A stretch of DNA of 10,146 bases, from contig CANMEW010000045.1 in NCBI GenBank assembly GCA_947496905.1, positions 1-10,146 of the forward strand, in the 5' to 3' direction. Under the pieces are notes generated by a model that saw only the letters and a list, made by a program, of their open reading frames with translations, did not search any database and was not told the origin of the DNA. Of this stretch, positions 1-6,770 are shown one piece after another. A program made the position numbers and the translations under genes. Origin of the DNA: Rickettsiales bacterium. Its GTDB lineage: Bacteria; Pseudomonadota; Alphaproteobacteria; Rickettsiales; UBA1997. The number at the start of each line of letters is the position of its first letter. Positions within the stretch are counted from its first letter, which is position 1.

Positions 1-98
1 TGAAAAACCTGGATTTTTCGAGAAATTTTTAGGCAACAAATTTTTGAGCAGGAAAGCGTACCTTGATGTACGTGCTCGCGAAAAAATTTGGTAACGAC
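1..98 (-). repeat. Truncated inverted copy (copy C) of the foldback element
   Basis: Bases 11-98 read as the reverse complement of the right half of copy A (about 4726-4815), with a few mismatches and short length differences. Shared landmarks are the arm stretch GAGAAATTTTTAGGC, the block TTTTTGAGCAGGAAAGCGTAC, a small GTAC-tipped hairpin and the block CGCGAAAAAATTTGGTAACGAC. Bases 1-10 fit the inner part of the terminal inverted repeat, so the outer end should lie about 9 bases left of the window. After about base 98 the similarity stops, and no second terminal repeat is found before the next gene, so this copy is a truncated half. Open frames crossing it look spurious. Confidence 0.85.
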
Positions 99-132
99 AA
101 AATTTCCGGAAAAGATGGTTTTTCAGAAGTTC

Positions 133-235
133 CTAAATTGTTGTTTGCCAAATTTTGGGCGAATTTTTTCAGCGCAATTGCAATGTTTTTTGCTTTGGGT
201 GTGCCGTGTAAATTGGACTCAGAAAAATTTCCAAA
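133..235 (-). pseudogene. Duplicated internal fragment of ldcA
   Basis: These 103 bases match 2179-2281, inside the 3' part of ldcA, in the same orientation and with four mismatches. On the minus strand they still encode GNFSESNLHGTPKAKN followed by I-A-IALKKFAQNLANNNL, where the intact gene has I-S-IALKKF. The fragment lacks the nucleophile region and the catalytic histidine, so it cannot be a working peptidase. Its right edge is sharp: after CCAAA at 231-235 the sequence changes completely. Its left edge is close to copy C of the foldback element. About 30 bases between them (99-132) match nothing else I recognise. An open frame through the fragment on the minus strand is likely only a remnant. 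Confidence 0.85.
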
Positions 236-358
236 TTTCGTAGCGACCACGCCTCGAATCATTTGGTTTTGAAGGGCATTTTGGGAAGGGATAAAGCTAG
301 GATTTGCGAAGAGATTGAGGCTGCGATTGAGATGAGTTCTAGTCCAAACTCAAATTAA
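236..358 (+). pseudogene. 3' end of a decayed or displaced gene, possibly radical SAM family
   Basis: In the frame ending at the TAA at 356-358 this stretch reads FRSDHASNHLVLKGILGRDK, then ARICEEIEAAIEMSS and a short tail. From memory this resembles the C-terminus of certain radical SAM proteins (an R-x-DHASN...LKG...DK pattern); I could not confirm this by search. The frame has no plausible upstream part, because it runs straight into the duplicated ldcA fragment at 235. The end overlaps the convergent SIR2-like gene by about 20 bases, so the last residues may derive from that gene's sequence. The DHASN...LKG wording looks like real protein rather than chance; the family name is tentative. 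Confidence 0.4.
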
Positions 359-1856
359 AGTCTTGCATCAAGGCATCATGAACACCCTTATTGGAGGAAA
401 ATTTTGTCTTCCCCTCTAACATCGAACAACCCCTTAAAACATCCGCAATCACTCCATCTATTTTCTTACTCCCACCAAAATTCGTGTAATAGAAATATGT
501 ATTATCCCTAAGAAGATTTCTCAACAAAAGCACTGCGCAGTTCTCTGCGTGGAAACCAAATCCTAAAAAATAAATTTTCTCAGCATTTGTCATCGCACTG
601 AGAATTTTTTTTAAAGAATTTTCCTCTCCTAAAAAATAAATTTTCTCAGCATCTGTCATCGCACTGGGAATTTTTTTTGAAGAATTTTCCTCGTCCGTTG
701 AATACAATCTTTTGTGATGCTGATTTAAATCTTCATTCTCATCTCTTATTACTAACTCTCCAATAATTTTAATATTTTTAGCCGCCTTTTCTGATGCGCG
801 GAAAATTTTTTCTCTTCTTTCACCCACACCCTCTGCTACATTAGAATTTTTGAAATATCCGTAGGGAATTTCTGTATAATTTTTTTCATTCCAATCCGCC
901 TCATTGGCCAGCTTCCCGTAAGGATAAACAACGTTAATATTCTCGTAGAACTCGCTCAACTTTGTCCGCAAAAAATAGTCCAAACTGCGATCATAATTAA
1001 AAGAAATTATAGTCAGATTTCTAAGTTTTTCCCGTATTTCATCAACATTGTTTCCACTGGTAATGATGGCATTTCGTAAGTGTCTGTACCAATAAATGGA
1101 TTCAAAATTTTGAAAAACTTCCTCATCTTCTGCCTGCAATAAAAACATCGCGATTAATACTTTTCCCGCCTCAATCAGCTTTTCTTTATCGGTCGTTAAA
1201 TGGTCATGAATTTTGATGCTGATCTTATCCTGCGCAATCGAGTTCAAAAGTTCATCGATACTAAATGGCTGATAGTAGGCTACGATTTCCGACAGATCAA
1301 AATATGACTTAAACTCCACACATTTCAAAATAAGTTCGATCAGCTTATCTTCCCGGAGAGTCAGGCTATTTTCGTAAAGAGGATCTCCTATCGAGTGAAA
1401 AATTTGAAAAATAGATGAAGAAAGTAGTTCAGAGTTCACGCCATACCTAAGAGCTAGCTGTGTCAAGGTACCTTGGGAATTAACGTAATTCCTTTCGAAA
1501 TCTGATTTCTCATTGTTAACGACGCCCCTTCCACTAATAAGCAACCCTTCTTGACCAAATAAGAATTCATGCGTTGCTGAGGCGTATTTTAATTTTTCAG
1601 ATTCTTCAAAATTCGAAATTTTTTGAAAAAAAGAATGGTAAAAATTTCTTGCGACCTCATCTCGATTGGCAATTTTTTTAACCAACTGCTCACCAGTTGG
1701 CATTGCAATTGATGCCAAATCTTCGCTTGGTCTTTTAACTATTTGTTCCGGATGTTGACCGCTTTGCATAAAAATTTCCGCCATCACCTCATTTTTTTTA
1801 GCTCTTCTAAAATCTGCATTCGCTCCAGCGCCAATCACAACCACCGTTCTTTTCAT
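339..1856 (-). CDS. SIR2-like domain protein, possible NAD-dependent defence effector
   Basis: The product is 505 residues from ATG 1856. The N-terminus MKRTVVVIGAGAN is a Rossmann-type NAD-binding loop (GAGAN at 9-13), and PTGEQL lies at about 53-58. IISFNYDRSLDYFL (283 on) matches the SIR2-like FNYD motif. VYPYGKL (310-316) occupies the place where related proteins usually have H-P-Y-G, so the expected histidine appears to be tyrosine. IYFLGFGFHAEN (428 on) is the typical C-terminal motif of SIR2-like proteins. Such proteins bind or hydrolyse NAD, and several act as abortive-infection effectors; that role here is inference. The middle (about 70-280) is mostly helical with no domain I recognise, and no membrane segment is seen. 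Start 1856 is preceded by AAAGGA and begins right before the first strand; ATG 1874 and GTG 1889 are in-frame alternatives with poorer ribosome sites. A 22-residue tandem duplication lies at 389-432. No partner gene is adjacent. Confidence 0.8.
   Translation of the reverse strand: MKRTVVVIGAGANADFRRAKKNEVMAEIFMQSGQHPEQIVKRPSEDLASIAMPTGEQLVKKIANRDEVARNFYHSFFQKISNFEESEKLKYASATHEFLFGQEGLLISGRGVVNNEKSDFERNYVNSQGTLTQLALRYGVNSELLSSSIFQIFHSIGDPLYENSLTLREDKLIELILKCVEFKSYFDLSEIVAYYQPFSIDELLNSIAQDKISIKIHDHLTTDKEKLIEAGKVLIAMFLLQAEDEEVFQNFESIYWYRHLRNAIITSGNNVDEIREKLRNLTIISFNYDRSLDYFLRTKLSEFYENINVVYPYGKLANEADWNEKNYTEIPYGYFKNSNVAEGVGERREKIFRASEKAAKNIKIIGELVIRDENEDLNQHHKRLYSTDEENSSKKIPSAMTDAEKIYFLGEENSLKKILSAMTNAEKIYFLGFGFHAENCAVLLLRNLLRDNTYFYYTNFGGSKKIDGVIADVLRGCSMLEGKTKFSSNKGVHDALMQDFNLSLD
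562..693 (-). repeat. 66-base tandem duplication inside the SIR2-like gene
   Basis: Two adjacent 66-base units (562-627 and 628-693) are nearly identical. Both contain CCTAAAAAATAAATTTTCTC and a block reading GTCATCGCACTG. Because 66 is divisible by three, the duplication adds 22 residues without breaking the frame: each unit encodes a variant of EENS-x-KKI-x-SAMT-x-AEKIYFLG. The second unit (in protein order) runs into the conserved GFGFHAEN motif, while the first is a duplicate lacking it. The two units already differ at a handful of bases, so the event is not brand-new. Confidence 0.93.
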
Positions 1857-1900
1857 AAATTCCTTTAGTTCCATTTTATAAAATACCACTCCGCCGGACG

Positions 1901-2008
1901 GGGCAGCTGCACAGTCCGAAGCGTTTTACACTTCGCCTTAAACATCGCATCCACCTCAAGTTTTAAGAAACGTTTCGGTTGCAGCTGCAAACTACGAATA
2001 AACTGCCC
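1901..2008. repeat. Small palindromic segment in the SIR2/ldcA spacer
   Basis: The spacer 1857-2050 holds no convincing gene. It contains GCAGCTGCA at 1903-1911 and its inverse TGCAGCTGC at 1980-1988, the latter inside the perfect palindrome TTGCAGCTGCAA (1979-1990). GGGCAG at 1901-1906 and CTGCCC at 2003-2008 bracket the whole segment in inverted orientation. Smaller hairpins are CGGAC...GTCCG (1895-1918) and CGAAG...CTTCG (1917 on). A 26-codon minus-strand frame (1945-1865, starting MFKAKCKTLRTVQLPRP) crosses it, open upstream to about 2009. It may be a second kind of short palindromic repeat, but only one copy is visible here. Confidence 0.4.
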
Positions 2009-2050
2009 TTAAACCTTTGTAAAATTAGAGGCAGTTCAGATCAGAAAATT

Positions 2051-3040
2051 TCAGAAGTAACATGGTAGGGTTAATATTCCGTCAGAAATTTTTGCCTTCG
2101 CGCCTAGAATTAGTGGCAGCATGTTTTTGGAATGACCGAGAGATTTTTCCGTTTTAGCCTCTTCAAAAAGTGGAATTTCTAAATTGTTGTTTGCCAAATT
2201 TTGGGCGAATTTTTTCAGTGCGATTGAGATGTTTTTTGCTTTGGGTGTGCCGTGTAAATTGGACTCAGAAAAATTTCCAAAAAGGATCGCTGCTGGCAAA
2301 GATTTTTTCTCAAGAATGATTTCAGTAATTTGTCGGAAGTAGCGGTCGAGCCGCTCTCCATCCTCGCCCTCATCCTCCAGAAATAAAATTTTACCCTTCC
2401 AGTCGATTTGGTTTTTAGTGCCAAAATGCCCAGCAATGACGCTGAGGCAGCCCCCAACAATTTCAGTCGAAATTTCCGACTCTTCTTCAGAATCAATCGA
2501 GCAAGTCACGCAAAATTGCGATGCCACATTTACAGATTTAAGTTTGTATTTCAGTTCTTTGGTCTTGCCGAAAATTAAATCCAAAATTGCCTTTTCAGAT
2601 TTCTCTGAAACCAGTCCTAGTGCAAGCTGGGCAAGCATTGGTGCATAAATTATTTTCCAACCCCACTCCTGAATTAGAAAAATATTCAGCGAAGAAATGT
2701 CGGAAAATCCGACGAAAATTTTCTCCTCTCTTGGTCTTGGTTTTTTTAATTTTTGCAAAAATGGCAAAATTTCTGCACTGCCGTAGCCGCCGCGAGAGCA
2801 CCAAATTATTTTTGACTGCGGATTTTCAATCGCTCTCTTCAATTGCTCGAAGCGCGTTGAAGGCTTGCAAGACGGGAATTCGTGAGTGGTCGACTGTTTT
2901 AAAGTTGTCTCTTTTTCCAAAAAAATATTCGGGGTAAGTCCAACTTTTATTACAAAATTTTTGATTTTTTTTACTTCGTCAGAAGTGCAGGCAGTGCCGA
3001 GGGAGACGACGTCAACAACGTCATTTTTTTTTAGAGTCAT
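2051..3040 (-). CDS. ldcA: Muramoyltetrapeptide LD-carboxypeptidase (peptidase family S66)
   Basis: This cytoplasmic serine peptidase of the peptidoglycan-recycling pathway removes the terminal D-Ala from murein tetrapeptides, giving tripeptides that can be reused. The product is 329 residues, near the usual length of about 300-330. SRGGYGSAEILP (82-93) is the family RGGYG motif. FVGFSDISSLN (109-119) holds the nucleophile, Ser113. FLEDEGEDGERLDR (220-233) supplies the catalytic glutamate, probably Glu222, and LGHSKNMLPLILG (301-313) the catalytic His303. The order and spacing fit the Ser-Glu-His triad known from Pseudomonas LdcA (115/217/285), with a somewhat longer C-terminal stretch. No signal peptide is seen, as expected for the family. 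The gene diverges from leuA. A 103-base piece of its 3' part is duplicated at 133-235. Confidence 0.93.
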   Translation of the reverse strand: MTLKKNDVVDVVSLGTACTSDEVKKIKNFVIKVGLTPNIFLEKETTLKQSTTHEFPSCKPSTRFEQLKRAIENPQSKIIWCSRGGYGSAEILPFLQKLKKPRPREEKIFVGFSDISSLNIFLIQEWGWKIIYAPMLAQLALGLVSEKSEKAILDLIFGKTKELKYKLKSVNVASQFCVTCSIDSEEESEISTEIVGGCLSVIAGHFGTKNQIDWKGKILFLEDEGEDGERLDRYFRQITEIILEKKSLPAAILFGNFSESNLHGTPKAKNISIALKKFAQNLANNNLEIPLFEEAKTEKSLGHSKNMLPLILGAKAKISDGILTLPCYF

Positions 3041-3107
3041 TTGAGAATTAATTTTTTAATCATGTCAGATCTTGCAGAAAATCTTCCACCCAAATTTTTT
3101 TTACAAA
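3041..3107. other. Divergent spacer between ldcA and leuA
   Basis: These 67 bases separate two divergent starts, so promoters for both directions should lie here or slightly inside the genes. The stretch is very AT-rich, with a near-symmetrical ATTAATTTTTTAAT at about 3048-3061. I see no -35/-10 pair good enough to name, no leader peptide rich in leucine codons and no clear attenuator stem. Neither start has a strong purine-rich ribosome site. Confidence 0.35.
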
Positions 3108-4631
3108 ATGAAGAAAGAAAAAATAATTATTTTTGACACCACTTTGCGTGACGGAGAGCAGTCTCCCGGCGCTTCCATGAATTTGGAAGAGAAGCTTTTG
3201 ATTGCAAAAACTCTCGAAAAAATGAAGGTCGATGTGATTGAAGCTGGCTTCCCCGCTGCTTCAAATGGTGATTTTGAAGCGGTGAGTAGAATCGCGCAAA
3301 CAATCAAAAACTCGACTGTTTGCGGCTTGGCGCGGGCAAAAAAATCTGACATTGAAAGAACTGCTGAAAGCCTGAAGTCAGCCGTTTCTCCACGCATTCA
3401 CACTTTTCTTGCGACTAGTCCAATTCACATGGAATTCAAATTGCGAATGGATGAATCGCAAGTTCTTGCCGCAATCAAAGACAGCGTTTCTTTGGCGAGA
3501 AATCTCTGTCCGCAAGTTGATTGGTCGCCAGAAGATGCAACTCGTTCAAAACGCGATTTTTTATTCAAAGCAATTGAAGTTGCGATTAGTGCTGGCGCTA
3601 ACACCGTCAATATTCCAGACACTGTCGGCTACGTCACTCCGGAAGAATATTTCGACTTAATTTCTGCAATCAAAAACAACGTTTCCAACATCGACAAAGC
3701 AGTGATTTCAGCACATTGCCACAATGATTTGGGCTTGGCAGTTGCAAATTCTTTGGCGGCGATGCGTGCAGGCGCAAGGCAAATTGAATGCACAATTAAT
3801 GGACTTGGCGAGCGCGCCGGCAATGCCGCTTTGGAAGAAATCGTAATGGCGATTAAAACCCGTTCCGATTTTTACAAAGTCGAAACCAGCATTGACGCAA
3901 CAATGATTACCAGAATTTCAAAATTGGTTTCCAGCATCACTGGGTTTCAAGTGCAGTACAACAAGGCAATTGTTGGTGCTAACGCCTTTGCTCACGAAAG
4001 TGGAATTCACCAAGACGGAATTTTAAAAAATCGTGAGACCTACGAAATCATGACCCCAGCCTCAGTTGGTTTGGAAAAATCTTCTTTGACTTTGGGAAAG
4101 CTTTCTGGACGCGCTGCCTTCAAGGATCGCCTGAAAGAAATTGGCTACGATTTGTCGGAAGAAATGTTCGCTGAATCTTTCAAAAAATTTAAAGATTTGG
4201 CTGACAAGAAAAAGGAAATTTTGGACGAGGACATTGTCTCACTTGTTGACGACTCAATTGTTCACAAAAAATCACATTACCATTTGGTCAGTTTGGACGT
4301 AAAATGTGGCAGCAAAAAAGAGGCGGAAATCACCGTCAAAATAAAAATTGACAACGCTGAGGTCGCTACTACCTTGCGCTCGAAAGACGGTCCGGTGGAT
4401 GCAATCTTCAACGCCATCCGCATGTTAATTCCGCATGACGCAACTCTCGAATTGTACCAAGTTCAAGCAGTTACCGAAGGAACAGATGCTCAAGCAAATG
4501 TCGCGGTTCGATTGAAACAAAATAACAAAATTTTTAGCGCTAATGGTGCAGACACCGACGTACTCACTGCCTCTGCCATTGCCTACATTAACTGTCTCGA
4601 CAGGTTAAACTTCTCACAAGGGCATCTCTAA
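3108..4631 (+). CDS. leuA: 2-isopropylmalate synthase
   Basis: LeuA condenses acetyl-CoA with 2-ketoisovalerate, the first committed step of leucine synthesis. From ATG 3108 it has 507 residues. FDTTLRDGEQSPG (9-21) carries metal-binding Asp15; HCHNDLGLAVANS has His203 and His205; GLGERAGN holds Asn239. These positions are each one off from E. coli LeuA (14/202/204/238), which supports this start over ATG 3072, whose extra 12 residues precede the conserved strand. GANAFAHESGIHQDGILK follows. The C-terminal part (from about 390) is the leucine-binding regulatory domain, so feedback control is likely. The last three codons and stop (GHL-stop) come from the mobile element starting at 4620. Without it the protein would end in NFSQNSFTPQ. 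The active site is untouched, so activity is probably kept. Confidence 0.96.
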   Translation: MKKEKIIIFDTTLRDGEQSPGASMNLEEKLLIAKTLEKMKVDVIEAGFPAASNGDFEAVSRIAQTIKNSTVCGLARAKKSDIERTAESLKSAVSPRIHTFLATSPIHMEFKLRMDESQVLAAIKDSVSLARNLCPQVDWSPEDATRSKRDFLFKAIEVAISAGANTVNIPDTVGYVTPEEYFDLISAIKNNVSNIDKAVISAHCHNDLGLAVANSLAAMRAGARQIECTINGLGERAGNAALEEIVMAIKTRSDFYKVETSIDATMITRISKLVSSITGFQVQYNKAIVGANAFAHESGIHQDGILKNRETYEIMTPASVGLEKSSLTLGKLSGRAAFKDRLKEIGYDLSEEMFAESFKKFKDLADKKKEILDEDIVSLVDDSIVHKKSHYHLVSLDVKCGSKKEAEITVKIKIDNAEVATTLRSKDGPVDAIFNAIRMLIPHDATLELYQVQAVTEGTDAQANVAVRLKQNNKIFSANGADTDVLTASAIAYINCLDRLNFSQGHL

Positions 4632-4831
4632 AAATTGCTTTTTACGGAAATTTTTCTCGCAGGTTTTTTATTTTTAGTTGAGCGAGTTGCAAATTACTCG
4701 TCGTTAAAACGACTGCGTCATTTGTGTCGTTACCAAATTTTTTCGCGAGCACGTACAAGTAGTACGCTTTCCTGCTCAAAAATTCGGATGCCTAAAAATT
4801 TCTCGAAAAAATCTAATTTTCAGAGGCGCCC
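4620..4831 (+). mobile_element. Foldback MITE-like element, copy A (212 bases)
   Basis: The left end GGGCATCTCTAAAAATT and the right end, read in reverse as GGGCGCCTCTGAAAATT, form imperfect terminal inverted repeats that extend as a foldback for about 40 bases per arm. It is bounded by a perfect 4-base direct repeat, ACAA at 4616-4619 and 4832-4835, consistent with a target-site duplication. Inside are the hairpin GTCGTTAAAACGAC (4700-4713) and a second foldback from 4732 to about 4787 with a GTAC tip. There is no transposase frame, so it would depend on an enzyme encoded elsewhere. Copies B and C in this window share its ends or core. An open frame (4635-4856) crosses it in the leuA frame but is an unlikely gene. 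Confidence 0.9.
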
Positions 4832-4835
4832 ACAA

Positions 4836-4856
4836 AATTCCTTCACACCCCAATAA
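4836..4856 (+). pseudogene. Detached original 3' end of leuA
   Basis: Immediately after the right-hand ACAA duplication the bases read Asn-Ser-Phe-Thr-Pro-Gln-stop in the leuA frame. Removing the 212-base element plus one ACAA copy joins ...NFSQ directly to this tail, giving an uninterrupted leuA ending at the TAA at 4854-4856. Element plus duplication total 216 bases, a multiple of three, so the frame is the same on both sides. Confidence 0.85.
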
Positions 4857-4861
4857 TCTTC

Positions 4862-4865
4862 GGAG
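4862..4865 (+). promoter_or_regulatory. Ribosome binding site of mreB
   Basis: GGAG stands seven bases before the mreB ATG at 4873. It is one of the clearer ribosome sites in the window and fixes the start. It lies 30 bases beyond the end of element copy A, so any mreB promoter must be within that element, within leuA, or in the short gap. Confidence 0.7.
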
Positions 4866-4872
4866 CAATAAA

Positions 4873-5916
4873 ATGTTTTTCTCAAAATTTTTCTCACTTT
4901 CCTCAAAGGACATTGCCATTGACTTGGGCACAGCAAACACGCTGGTTTACGTGCGCGGACAAGGTGTAGTTTTAAACGAGCCTTCCGTCGTTGCCGTAAT
5001 CATGGAAAATGGAAAAATGATTCCATGCGCATTTGGCAACACTGCAAAAATGATGTTGGGCAGAACTCCGGCAAAAATTGAAGCCATTCGCCCTTTGAAA
5101 GATGGCGTCATTGCTGACTTCAAAGTCGCTGCCGAAATGATCAAACATTTCATTCGCGAAGTTAATCAAATCAAAAGCTGGCTTGGACCACTCGTAATCA
5201 TTTGCGTTCCGTCGGGCTCAACTCCAGTTGAAAGACGCGCCATTCAAGATGCTGCAGAAGGCGCTGGTGCGAATGAGGTTTATTTGATTGAAGAGCCAAT
5301 GGCTGCTGCAATTGGCGCAAATTTACCAGTTACAGAACCTACTGGCTCAATGATTGTCGACATTGGTGGCGGCACAACTGAAGTCGGAATCCTTTCCCTT
5401 GGTGGCATCGTTTACTCAAGATCTGTGCGGGTTGGTGGCGACAAAATGGACGAGGCAATCATTTCCTACATTCGTCGTTACCACAATTTGCTAATCGGCG
5501 AATCAACCGCAGAAAGAATCAAAAAAACAATCGGGGCAGCTTGCCCACCAGAAGAAGGCGACGGTACAACCATCGAAGTCAAAGGTCGCGACCTTTCCAA
5601 TGGCATTCCAAAAGAAATGATTCTGACCGAAAGACAAATCGCCGAAAGTCTAATGGAGCCAGTTGAGCAAATTGTTGACGCCATCAAGGTGGCGCTTGAA
5701 TGCACTCCTCCAGAGCTTTCTTCTGACATCGTCGAGCGCGGCATTGTGCTTTCTGGCGGTGGCGCACTTCTAAAAAATCTTGACTACGTCGTCAGAAAAG
5801 CAACTGGTCTGCCAGTGTTCGTAGCCGAAGACCCCCTCCTTTGCGTGGTGAATGGATGTGGTAAAGTTTTGGAAAATACCAAAATGTTTCGCGCCACTTT
5901 GTTCAGACAAGATTAA
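4873..5916 (+). CDS. mreB: Rod-shape-determining actin-like protein MreB
   Basis: This bacterial actin polymerises on the inner membrane in an ATP-dependent way and guides the elongation machinery that inserts peptidoglycan along the cell side wall. At 347 residues it has the normal length. The start MFFSKFFSLSS is an amphipathic membrane-binding stretch. DIAIDLGTANTLVYV (13-27) is phosphate-binding loop 1. VYLIEEPMAAAIGA (136-149) includes the catalytic glutamate region. IVDIGGGTTEVGILSLGG (161-178) is phosphate loop 2, and GIVLSGGGALLKNLD (290-304) is the adenosine site. The C-terminus has CVVNGCGKVLE where relatives usually have CVALGTGK, a mild divergence. mreC follows after 21 bases, indicating an operon. 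The motif wording is of alphaproteobacterial type. Confidence 0.97.
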   Translation: MFFSKFFSLSSKDIAIDLGTANTLVYVRGQGVVLNEPSVVAVIMENGKMIPCAFGNTAKMMLGRTPAKIEAIRPLKDGVIADFKVAAEMIKHFIREVNQIKSWLGPLVIICVPSGSTPVERRAIQDAAEGAGANEVYLIEEPMAAAIGANLPVTEPTGSMIVDIGGGTTEVGILSLGGIVYSRSVRVGGDKMDEAIISYIRRYHNLLIGESTAERIKKTIGAACPPEEGDGTTIEVKGRDLSNGIPKEMILTERQIAESLMEPVEQIVDAIKVALECTPPELSSDIVERGIVLSGGGALLKNLDYVVRKATGLPVFVAEDPLLCVVNGCGKVLENTKMFRATLFRQD

Positions 5917-5937
5917 AGCGCAGAGTGTACTCCTACA

Positions 5938-6765
5938 ATGAATTTCATTCGAACTAACGTCAATTACAGCGTCCAACACAGCTTCAATTTGATCTTCAAA
6001 AAAATTGAAACTGTGTTTTTTAGTTTTTTGTGCGTCATTTTTTTAATCACCTCTCGGGTAAATACCGACTTCTCCAAAGACATCTCCTTCACCTTCGTCA
6101 GCATCTCGATGCCGGTCGTAAAATTCGCCGCATTTCCCTTCAACAGCATCATTAATTTGCTCACCAATTTTCACGAATTAGTCGACGCCAAAAGAGAAAA
6201 TAAAATTCTCAAAGAAGACCTCTCCAAGCTAAGATCCTTCTACATCAAATCACTGAGCATCCACCAAGAAAACAAAGAGCTGCGCAATATTTTAAACTTC
6301 GTTTCTTCCAAAAGTTCGAACTTCAAAGTGGCGAGAATAATTGGCCGAGCGCACCAAGTTTTTAACCAAAATATTTTCATTGATGCCGGTAAAAATCGCA
6401 GCATTGAGGAGGGAAATCTTGTGACGGGAGATCGTGGGGTGATTGGCAGAATTGCTGAAGTTGGTGAGGACAGATCACGTTTGATTTTATTAACCGATGC
6501 CGGTTCGCATGTTCCAATCATTACTTCCAAAGCTAGAGCGCGAGGCGTCATTGCCGGAAATAACAGTGGCACAATGGAGATTTTGTACTTGCCAAAAAAT
6601 CACGCCATTGAGGTTGGGGATGCCGTATTCACCTCGGGAGACGGCGACACTCTGCCACCGGGATTGCTAGTTGGCGTAGTCAGCAAGGTCGAAAAAAATT
6701 ACGTTGGCGTGGTAATGATTGAGGACATTAGCAGCGCTGACATTGTTACGATTTTGAGTAACTGA
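5938..6765 (+). CDS. mreC: Rod-shape-determining protein MreC
   Basis: MreC is a bitopic inner-membrane protein that links the MreB cytoskeleton to the wall-synthesis enzymes in the periplasm. The product is 275 residues. A short basic cytoplasmic start is followed by one membrane segment at about 24-39 (ETVFFSFLCVIFLITS). A likely coiled coil follows at about 78-120 (many E, K and L in HELVDAKRENKILKEDLSKL). The two-barrel periplasmic domain then covers about 128-275, with VARIIGR, GDRGVIGRIAEVG, TDAGSHVPIITSKAR and FTSGDGDTLPPGLLVGVV as conserved family stretches. It follows mreB by 21 bases. mreD, the usual next gene, is missing at this place; instead element copy B begins five bases after the stop codon. 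Confidence 0.95.
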   Translation: MNFIRTNVNYSVQHSFNLIFKKIETVFFSFLCVIFLITSRVNTDFSKDISFTFVSISMPVVKFAAFPFNSIINLLTNFHELVDAKRENKILKEDLSKLRSFYIKSLSIHQENKELRNILNFVSSKSSNFKVARIIGRAHQVFNQNIFIDAGKNRSIEEGNLVTGDRGVIGRIAEVGEDRSRLILLTDAGSHVPIITSKARARGVIAGNNSGTMEILYLPKNHAIEVGDAVFTSGDGDTLPPGLLVGVVSKVEKNYVGVVMIEDISSADIVTILSN

Positions 6766-6770
6766 GTTAA

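Noticed and set aside
29..272. Open frames on both strands at the window start
   Set aside because: They translate the truncated element and the duplicated ldcA fragment. Neither forms a complete protein.
562..693. Tandem repeat as a CRISPR array
   Set aside because: There are only two directly adjacent units with no spacers, and they lie within a coding frame.
322..2231. Shared 13-mer TGCGATTGAGATG at 322-334 and 2219-2231
   Set aside because: A match of this length is about what chance gives in 10 kb of AT-rich sequence, so it is not used as proof of a recombination point.
2587..2937. 116-codon plus-strand frame inside ldcA
   Set aside because: It is a shadow of ldcA on the other strand; ldcA has all its catalytic motifs and a full-length frame.
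3072..3107. Upstream ATG of leuA at 3072
   Set aside because: The added residues are not family-like, and numbering from 3108 matches the E. coli metal-binding residues with a constant offset of one.
4635..4856. Open frame of 73 codons after leuA
   Set aside because: Nearly all of it is element copy A, and its last seven codons are the old leuA tail. It has no ribosome site and no protein-like composition, so it is not called as a gene.
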